From Lytechinus variegatus (lineage: Eukaryota; Echinodermata; Echinoidea; Temnopleuroida; Toxopneustidae), in contig NC_054748.1 of NCBI RefSeq assembly GCF_018143015.1, forward strand, positions 16,681,356 through 16,745,355: a DNA stretch of 64,000 nt, given 5' to 3'. Shown here piece after piece: positions 56,261 to 64,000 of this stretch (its first letter is position 1; every line of letters begins with the position of its first letter). The notes below the pieces were generated by a model that made no database searches, was not told where the DNA came from, and worked only from the letters and a program-made list of their open reading frames with translations. The translations under genes were made by a program, and so were the position numbers.

Positions 56261-56984
56261 GATACGTTTAATCACTAGATGGACAGATATATATTGATAT
56301 TATAAACTCCTTAAAAAAAGTTTGGAAATCTGCCCTTGATCGAGATAATCCCTCCTCGGTTTTAGTGAGTATCAATGTGTAATTGGTTTTAATGAACAGA
56401 ACATTTAATTTTCTTTAAAATGATATCCTAGATGATATTATTATGGTTATCATGGAGGCGCAGTGCCTTGAAATGTGGACCAAGGTCAAAATTCAAAAGT
56501 TGCAAAATGACACAAGTCACTGTTCTTTTTTCATTGGAGATGGGTGAGTTTCTCACAGATTTCCAAACTTCTTTGAGGGGTTTAGTATTCTCTCATTATA
56601 CTGCGATACGTTGATATACTTCAGTTACACTTTAATTATTTGGCAAGTAGGCTTATCTCTGAGTTTATTGATATATTTGTTTACATGAGCGGTCTAATTG
56701 CATTTACAATGTTTGAGATCAATGATAATAAATTATTTGGATCTCTAAGCATTAGGAGTTATATATCAACTAACCAGATAACGTTTGTTGTGAACCGTTA
56801 CGCCTCCAGCAGAGATCAAGGATTGTTTTGTTACAAATAATGTAGGTCTAGGCTAGGTTTTGGCCTTGGTGACTCACATGAAGTCCCGTCAGAAAACATT
56901 AAGGCCCATGGACTTCTGTCTACGTCTCAGTTTATCAACCTAATCAATAAGAAATGGATAGACAGTGTAGTAGAATTTTGCCTT

Positions 56985-57190
56985 CTAACAAAAGCGGATC
57001 CATGGGGGAGGGGGGGAGGGGGCAGAGTCGCCCCCCCCCCTTTGAGAGGCACAATTAAAATTTGTAATGTATAAAATGCCGTTAAAACAGAAGTGTGCCC
57101 CCCCCCCCTTCGAAACGAAGTTCTATTTTTTTGCTGGTCATCATTTTTTTTTCTTGGACGAAATGCCCTTAATTTTGGGTTAAAAACCTC
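56985..57190. repeat. Poly-C-rich element, copy 2
   Basis: CCCCCTTTGAGAGGCACAAT, AAATTTGTAATGTATAAAAT, GCCGTTAAAACAGAAGTGTG and a second C run. Homologue of 41463-41745. Confidence 0.65.
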
Positions 57191-57398
57191 ACTCATTTGA
57201 CAGTCTTTATAAATAAGTATGTTTTCAACGTGGGTTTTAAGTTTGGTGTAGAAGAAGAGTTCTTCACATAATGGTGGGGCGGTATTTCAAAGTGAAGTTG
57301 CAGCATTGGGGCAAAGGATTGTTCTCAATAAAACTTGGTCTGAACACAAGGACAATTCAAAAGATCCTTCAGAGCGGATCTAAGATTGCGAGATGATG

Positions 57399-58272
57399 AG
57401 GCCCCGTCACACCCAACCGAACTGCCTGGAATATGCCTTTGCCATTCATAGTTGGCAAAAGGCTTCTCCTAAGAAATCGACTGTATTAATCATATTTCGG
57501 GTTCGTACACCTTCTGAACTATCAGCTGCGATTATTCAAATTCTTGCGGATTTTTGGAATATGTTTGAAAATTGCCGACGAATTGAGAAATCGTTGGTCA
57601 TCCGTTTGAGTTCGCATCTCTTATTCAGCCTGCAGTAATCGTTCGTTTATCGTTCGTGTGTTATTGTCGCGCGTGGTCCCTCATCACGCTTTTGCCAAAG
57701 TGGACCGATCTCGAAAGAACCCTTGACGAAGCAGCACGAATAAAAACGCCCGAATCGGCTGATATATTCCCTCGTCTTCGTTTCTAATCCCAAGCCATAT
57801 GTATCTAACCATTGCTCACTGTTCGTTCGTCTTATTGGGTAGTCCTTTGCCAGGACTGTTCTACTTTTCAGTTACGTTGTTGATCAATAATACAATCTTC
57901 GACCTAAATACGCCCGAAGTGAAAACAGCCGCACGATTTCCTACCATCGAAGGGCGTGAAAGAGGGAATAGCGCGATCACTGGGGAAGGCATGCAGGGGA
58001 TGGAAAATAAAGCAAATGGAGAGAAATAACAAGTACACCGACGTCTAGAAAAATATTGGGTTATATCACCCCTTCGCTTGCAAAATCGATATCCTTCGCA
58101 TGTTATATTTACCCGTCGCTTACCGTTCGTTGATAAAATTTGACAAGAGTTATTGATCGCATGATATGACGGAAATTTTATTTGAATTCGTTGAATTTGC
58201 GTGCATTTCGTGCATTTTTCCCATTCGTCACCCTAATTCTTCCGCCTAAATTCGGTCAGGTGTGAGGAGCTG
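57399..58272. repeat. Foldback element with CCCCGTCACACC-type ends
   Basis: GAGGCCCCGTCACACCCAAC(CGAA) on the left and TTCGGTCAGGTGTGAGGAGC on the right are imperfect inverted repeats. The ~870 bp interior has ATTCGT/CGAACG words but no recognisable transposase. Confidence 0.5.
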
Positions 58273-58312
58273 TTAATTGATAATCACAATAAGATATTTT
58301 CTATATGGATCT

Positions 58313-58745
58313 AAGTGTTTCCACAGCTCCAAAATAAATTTCTCGAAATTGGATTCAAAATTTCCTGGAATTCATAAATATTTCCTAGAATTTTCAAGTT
58401 TAATTTTTAACGAAAATCGGTCAATAATACAACGAGTGTAAATATGTTCCAGGTGGCAAAAATCAGGGAATTTAGCATTTTTTTGTCCCCGCCCTATTTA
58501 AAAATATGAACAACAGTACGAAATGCGAGCACGGAGCGCGAGCGAAAAATTTTGAGCTGCGTATGGAGGTTAAAATCATGTAAATATAACATGAATATTA
58601 ATAGTTGTTATATATCTAATTGTTGTTTCATTGCAATTTTCGGATTTCCCGGAATTTCCTGGAATTTTTTCATTTCCCGGAAATTACCTGGAAAACGTCT
58701 GGATTTCCCGGAATTCGGGTAATTTCCTTCAAAGTGGAAACACTG
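58313..58745. repeat. hAT MITE with AGTGTTTCCAC ends and 8 bp duplication
   Basis: Ends (A)AGTGTTTCCAC and GTGGAAACACTG are flanked by the exact 8 bp ATGGATCT (58305-58312, 58746-58753). The first base of a standard CAGTGTTTCC hAT end appears changed from C to A at the left. Interior CCCGGAATTTCC repeats near the right end, and a GCGAGCACGGAGCGCGAGCG motif at about 58526. Confidence 0.88.
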
Positions 58746-58799
58746 ATGGATCTACACGTATACCTTCATATAACCCAACAGTGAATGCAATGACAATGT

Positions 58800-61160
58800 A
58801 CAGGCCCCTATTCTCCTTGTAATATAAAGGTGTAGTTATTCAAATTTTGTATCCATGTCAGCATACCAGAACTACCCCAACATAATTACCAAAATAAACA
58901 TGTGATTGAATGAGGTAACAATAAAAGAAATGAGTTCATAAAAGTTTAGTGCTTTTGCATGCTGACCTTTTTATCAAAATCTTCCTAGGGCTATGGCCTA
59001 ATTGTATGAGAAGGAAGAAGGAAGAGATCGATGAATTTTAATAGAAAGATAGACAGAATGAAAGAGAGAATTATGGCATGGCTTCTAAAAAAGGATGGAG
59101 GGGGGGGGCTAGGATAAAATGGGAGCACCCCCTCCCCCTCCTTAGTTGAGCACTATACGCCTCGAGTTAAACTTACTTTTTTTTCTAAATCAGCCTTCTT
59201 GAAGTTACCACTCTTCTATTCAGTCAAGTTCTCAAAGTTCTGTCTCCTCTCTACCCCTTTCCAAAGAATAATTTTAACATGAACACAATTTATAAAGGTC
59301 TTTCTAACATTAAGTAGGTGATACCCGATGGACATACCAATGACGAATCAGAACACGACGAGGCCTAGACTCTATACATTGACCAGTCTACATAGATTCC
59401 TGGGCTTGCATACTCATACCTAACCTACTAACGTTATCTGATATAGCCTTGCTTAGCCATTAAATCCATTTTTTGCACCTCTTGATGACTGTGAGAGATT
59501 GTTGGCTACTGAAGAGTTTTAAGGCAGGTATTCCATTGAAAGGATTCCTCTATAGGTGTCACGAGCGTGAAACATTCCCCACAGACTTGTGTGTCAAAAT
59601 GGCACCAACAAATCTTTAAAAATAAACATGAAATTAGAGGGTCGAATAATTACTACCATTGGATAGGTTATAAATCTGACATTCAATTTCTGACCAGAAA
59701 AAGGTTTCGTAGCCAGCTCATTAAAAATATATAAATCGCCATTTATGAAGATGACTTGGATCAAATTCATCAACTGAAACAATAAAATATCCCTAATTTC
59801 TTCCGCCAGTCAAGACATAGTTCCAACGTCATTGATATATCTTCCCACTTTGGGCAAAGGAAGTTCGGAAGTAACCATTTCTAGAATGCGAGTTAAATTT
59901 TCAATCATATTCATACACTTTTGTCAATCAGCAATATCAAATTGAAAAAAAATCCAATTGGTTGGGTGGGACGAATATCTTTTGCCTTCCTTGTCGCAAT
60001 TAGGATCATGGCACCAGAAACATTAAATATTGATTAGCGCCCTCTAAGGTGTGTCTGTATTCTGGTGGCGATGGTGATACCGTTGAGGGTGCCAGAGGTG
60101 GTTTATTTTTATATTAAATTGCGGATTAACCATCGCTGGACAATGTAATTTCGTGCAATTATGGATGAAAGTACGTAAAAAACGTGGATAAGTACAAGTA
60201 AAGTGCTCACTTGCAAATCAAATTTGATTTGTATGCCTTAATATATAGATTTTTACTAGCTCTATAAGGTGATACCAAAGAAAAGTTGAAATTCCTATTA
60301 AAAAGTGAATAAAATGGCAAAAATTTTCAAAAGGGTTTAGGATCATTTCAGTTTAAAAGGGGTTAGGTCCACTCAATTTTTTTTGGAAAAGAATATCTTA
60401 AAAATATGAAGACAGGTAGATTTCTCTTATACCCCACAAAAACATTTATTTGCCACAAAATTAGTGTCATATGAAAAAATAAACTTTCTACAAGTTCATA
60501 CTATTCATGGGTGATGAAAAGGTAATTCAGCTGAGAATTTAGTAGGAAAAGTGCAATTTTGATATTTTTTCAAAAAAATTTTACGAAATACATGATTTAC
60601 CATAAATCTAAAGAAAATATTGAGATTGCCTCGAAAATTTCTAAAAAATCTATTTTAGTATACAATTATTAAGTGGACGAAATTTAAAATCGATAACCCT
60701 ATAATGTCTCAAACTTGAAAGGTCAGATAGTTAATACTGCCTGATGATGTGAGAGCAATTAGACAGCTTAATGCTGCCAATTATCTGACTGATTCATGTT
60801 AATAGTCGTTCGATTGCGATCCTGAAAGTTGAACATGTTTGAGTTTTAGCAGTGCGCTATAAAAGTAGTCCCAGACTCTTTGGATGATTGAAAAAGGAAA
60901 GTGCCAATTTTATAAAGATAATGGACAAGTATTATCTTAAGTTGGTCTAAACATGATTTTTTAAATACTAAAATTGATTTTGAATAAAGGGAATTAGAAA
61001 GCTTTCAAACTGCAATGTTTAGAGCCTGGAATTGATTGCCTCGATGGATTTTACTTTGATTGCAACCTCAACCTGCCCCCCCCCCCCCTCTCACCATACC
61101 ATATACCACAAGCACATGCTGACTCTGTGGCGATTTTTTCTTCTTTCTTATGTAAGCCTA
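58800..61160. other. Intergenic, no gene seen
   Basis: Mostly unique AT-rich DNA. The stretch 60240-60480 (AAAGGGTTTAGGATC, AAAAGGGGTTAGGTCCACTC) is a reverse-oriented, decayed relative of the array at 55540-56260. A C run lies at 61077-61089. Confidence 0.4.
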
Positions 61161-61162
61161 CT

Positions 61163-61336
61163 ACACTCTAAAAAATGACGTGCTAATTAAGCTCTTAAAG
61201 AGCGTGTATATTGACTGCACTTCGGAGTGCTAATTTGTCTAGTTCAAATTTGAACGAGAAAAATCAGCACTCCGAAGTGTAGTCACTATACACGCTCTTT
61301 AAGAGCTGAATTAGTACTTCATTTTTTACAGTGTAT
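61163..61336. repeat. Palindromic MITE, TACACTCTAAAAAATGA ends
   Basis: TACACTCTAAAAAATGACGT and GAGCGTGTATA...CACTTCGGAGTGC arms mirrored by GCACTCCGAAGTG...TATACACGCTC and TTCATTTTTTACAGTGTA. Arms of about 75 bp; one hairpin of about 170 nt. Confidence 0.9.
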
Positions 61337-61362
61337 AATCCTTGTGTGTGTGTTTTGTATGA

Positions 61363-61817
61363 GGGGCCGATTGTACCAATATTATAGAGAACAATTATTT
61401 GTTATATAATCATTAAATAATTATATAATTTACATTTTATTTGTAAATAATTACTATTATATGAAATAACATTTGTAATTATTTATATATAATTCCAAGT
61501 AACACTTTTTTGTAAATAATAGTTTGACATTCCATTATTTATAAATGATTTGTTTTTCATTAATTATAAATAATGAAAAACAAAAAGTCAATATTCATAA
61601 TGAAAAACAAATAATCATTACTTATAAATACCGGAATGCCGAACTATTACCATTCACAAATAATAAGATACTACTTGGAATTATATATAATTAGAAATGT
61701 TATTTTATGTATTAGTAATTACTTACAAATGAAATGTAAATTATATATAAATGATAGTTATTATTTAATAAATAATATAACAAATAATAGTCCTATATAA
61801 CATTGGTACAATCGGAG
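61363..61817. repeat. 455 bp near-perfect palindrome
   Basis: CCGATTGTACCAATATTATA at the left (61367) is mirrored by TATAACATTGGTACAATCGG at the right (to 61815), with complementary ATAATTATTTGTAA-type sequence throughout. Arms of about 220 bp around a centre near 61590. AT-rich, non-coding. Confidence 0.9.
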
Positions 61818-62099
61818 TCTCATCGACCTGTCATCATGAATTTGCAAACTGCAGATCATATGGCTGAACAGGGTTTACCAGAAGTATTCTGTGCTGTTCT
61901 TCTCAGATGTAAATTTTGCCGACTGGACATTATTACTGAACAGTACTTTACCGACGGTTTTGCCACTTTTTAGGCCCACTCCATAATTTGCAAACTTTAT
62001 ACTTCAACTTTGGATATTCATCCTACCCCATGTTCTTTACCTCGTCTTAAATGCCTCTCGTTATTTTGCAAAACTAGTGTGTAGGACAAATTGTAAAAG

Positions 62100-62215
62100 A
62101 TTGTGGCGTAATTTTTCTCTTTCCTTTTTTCTTTCCTTCCTTCTCTCTTTCCTTCTTTCATCCTTTCTTTCTTTCATTCTTTCTTTCTTTCTTTCCCCCT
62201 TTTCTCCCCTGTTCA
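62100..62215. repeat. (CTTT)n/(CCTT)n microsatellite
   Basis: Pure pyrimidine run of CTTT, CCTT and TTCC units; the open frame through it is compositional. Confidence 0.9.
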
Positions 62216-62521
62216 TTTTACCAACTGGTACATACAATGGCCGACTGTCATTTTTTTAAGGGGGGGGGGGTACCAAACCCCTTACCCTGCCGTCACACAC
62301 ACTGTCACACGCCCTTTCAAGCCTACACACCTTAACACAAGCACCAACAAATATACAAGAAGTGATTCAGACTATTAATCATAGTCGCCAGTTTTATTAA
62401 ATCGTCGGTGTTATGATCAGAGTTTTGTTCAAAAAGGAGCTACTTCCACTTTTGATAATTTTCTGTAATTTTTTTTATTTACCACTTTCCCTTGCTGTTT
62501 TATTTTGATGATATATGACAG

Positions 62522-62761
62522 TACACAGCAAAAACTTTGGTGTTAACCGGTGTACATATAGAGGGACATACAAGTTATTTTTCACCGGTGTTAAATTGGT
62601 GGTGTCAGTTTTACACCTATAGGTGTTATTACAACACCTTTGGTTGTTAAATTTACACTCTTTGGTGTTTGGTGTTATGTTCAATCTCTAGGGTGTAATT
62701 TTAACACCTCAGGGTGTGGTCCTCTATTGGTGTCAGTTTTAACACTAGTTTTTACAGTGTA
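62522..62761. repeat. Palindromic MITE rich in GGTGTTA, second copy
   Basis: TACACAGCAAAAACTTTGGT ... AGTTTTTACAGTGTA, the inverse of 26213-26455 with only scattered differences. It would lie in or just past the 3' UTR of the sulfotransferase gene. Confidence 0.88.
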
Positions 62762-63060
62762 CTATCATCCTAGATTAATTAAGTCATGATTTCAAAAATC
62801 TAACATTCACAATTGTTTTTCAAAAAAAATGAAATTAGATCTTTAATAGATTTAGCTTTTTTGGAAACAAAACCTTAGTAAAATGTAATTTTTTGCCAAT
62901 TTAAACCTGTTTGATATTGAAAATTGAACACGAAACACGTGAATATGGCTAGCAAAATACACTTCACACCTTTTGTGATGCTTATCCATTGGAAATTCGC
63001 CCTTTTTGAAGCATTTTTTTCTCAACAGGGATATTGTCCGGATCGTTTACTTCAAGTTAT

Positions 63061-63996
63061 CTACATTAAACCAAATGCTAGTTTTTGATTAATCATAATT
63101 TCTTTCGCTTTTTGGTAGATCTGTATATCGTCATAGAGCGCATCCATTATGTATGGATTGTTGCGCAGATTGTCTTTCATTCTTTCAATTTCAGAACTGT
63201 CCAGTCCTTTCTTAACTTGCCCGACATTAATAGCACCACGATAGTACTTTGGAAAAGGGAGTTTGTACACTTCTTGGAAAAGTTCTAGTGACGTGTCGAA
63301 CTCTTCTGTAAGACCTATCACAGCAAACCAGTTTTCCAAATTTGCAAGGCAATGGTCGAGCAGAGCCCGTCGCTCGCTTGGCGTCATGCTGTATTGTAAT
63401 GCCTTACCCGTAACGATGTTGGGATATTTCTGCTGAATTCCCTTAGCAAATAGCCTAAAGTCTGCGGACCAGTTCTGGAAGTGGTTAGCAGCTGCTTTAA
63501 ATGGGAAATATCTCTGAAAATGCGTAATCAATGACCTAAATAGGAAACTGCCCCAGTGGAGAGCCCATGCATCAAGCGAAACGTTGACCGAGGATGGAGA
63601 ACATTGTGTTGCATTGGTCTGCTTACAGAATAGATAAATAGACACCAACCTCGACACCGGCTCTCGGACCATTGTGATATAAGAACATGGCCGATCTTTC
63701 AAATATTCGCAGATACCAAGGGTACTCGGTCCCACAAATATGGTCTGCCTTGGTGTTCTACCGACAATTTCATACTGTTTGAAGATGCTTCTCTTACTCT
63801 CGCTGTCTATAAGAACCTTTTGGATATTGTACTTTCTACCCAAGTTTGTTATGATGGTCTTTAGCGTTGATCCACCCGATTTAACGTTATGTAAAAAGGC
63901 CACATTCCCCAACCTATACTTGTCTCCATCGGCTTCTGGACTTCCGTGAAGAAAGTAGTTTGGTAGCTGGTTGGTTAGTGAGGACGTTGCCAACAT
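63061..63996 (-). CDS. Carbohydrate sulfotransferase (Sulfotransfer_2-like), C-terminal part
   Basis: Likely a Golgi enzyme moving sulfate from PAPS to a glycan. From the first Met at 63996 there are 311 codons to TAG at 63061-63063; the frame stays open to the window edge, so the N terminus, including any membrane anchor, may lie outside. The 5'-phosphosulfate loop is VAFLHNVKSGGSTLKT (32-47; KSGGST in place of the usual KTGST), and the 3'-phosphate site is MVREPVSRLVSIY (109-121). The C-terminal half has FAVIGLTEEFDTSLELFQ and LPFPKYYRG, a pattern shared with uronyl/heparan 2-O-sulfotransferase relatives. Sequons NAT, NVS and NWS fit a luminal domain. The exact glycan cannot be told. It is one long exon. 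Confidence 0.85.
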   Translation of the reverse strand: MLATSSLTNQLPNYFLHGSPEADGDKYRLGNVAFLHNVKSGGSTLKTIITNLGRKYNIQKVLIDSESKRSIFKQYEIVGRTPRQTIFVGPSTLGICEYLKDRPCSYITMVREPVSRLVSIYLFCKQTNATQCSPSSVNVSLDAWALHWGSFLFRSLITHFQRYFPFKAAANHFQNWSADFRLFAKGIQQKYPNIVTGKALQYSMTPSERRALLDHCLANLENWFAVIGLTEEFDTSLELFQEVYKLPFPKYYRGAINVGQVKKGLDSSEIERMKDNLRNNPYIMDALYDDIQIYQKAKEIMINQKLAFGLM

Positions 63997-64000
63997 ACGG

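Noticed and set aside
62077-62259. Ser/Phe/Leu-rich frame resembling a membrane peptide
   Set aside because: It is translation of a CTTT/CCTT microsatellite.
1-64000. Retroviral, LTR or Polinton-type fossils
   Set aside because: No long terminal direct repeats with matching coding remnants, and no recognisable gag, polymerase, envelope or capsid sequence, were seen on either strand.
1-64000. CRISPR arrays or bacterial-type operons
   Set aside because: Tandem repeats present are minisatellites or transposon arrays without regular spacers; genes are intron-containing.

Overview
The window looks like invertebrate deuterostome genomic DNA, most likely a sea urchin or other echinoderm. This is inferred, not proven. 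The evidence is AT-rich sequence, spliced genes with GT-AG introns and animal protein families, and very dense short palindromic elements and tRNA-derived SINEs of the kind common in echinoid genomes. No bacterial-style gene organisation, rRNA, CRISPR array, retroviral element or Polinton is visible.

Three gene loci can be supported. (1) At 1.7-13.1 kb there is a head-to-head pair of small, unrecognised secreted-peptide genes. Each has a non-coding first exon behind a conserved ATAAAA/TCAGACTTCAT core promoter, a signal-peptide exon, and a last exon coding for a Trp-rich amphipathic segment (WLDRGWEAIQGAW in one, WFDRAWETLRGAW in the other). The minus-strand copy spans 1699-4844 (74 aa) and the plus-strand copy 10361-13110 (101 aa). 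Their upstream regions carry diverged tandem copies of a roughly 100 bp promoter module. (2) At 18.8-29.9 kb, minus strand, there is a complete organic anion transporting polypeptide (OATP/SLCO) gene. Ten coding exons join in perfect phase into 685 codons, and a TATA-type promoter with a non-coding first exon at about 49.5 kb is a plausible distal start. (3) At 63.06-64.0 kb, minus strand, there is the C-terminal part of a Golgi-type carbohydrate sulfotransferase that runs off the window.

The rest is introns and intergenic DNA filled with repeats. These include tRNA-derived SINEs on both strands; two elements that resemble the 5' domain of 7SL RNA (Alu-like); an inverted pair of repeats that each carry an intact tRNA cloverleaf with a UCA anticodon and a T-run terminator; several hAT-like MITEs with exact 8 bp target duplications; a TA-flanked 0.7 kb foldback element; a 455 bp near-perfect palindrome; a 3.2 kb structure bounded by 280 bp inverted repeats; a tandem array of nuclear-receptor DR1-like sites at 37-38 kb; and several nested MITE insertions that allow relative dating.

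The peptide genes and their inverted promoter arrays are the most interesting undescribed system. The transporter and the sulfotransferase are ordinary single-copy-type genes with no visible functional link to them.
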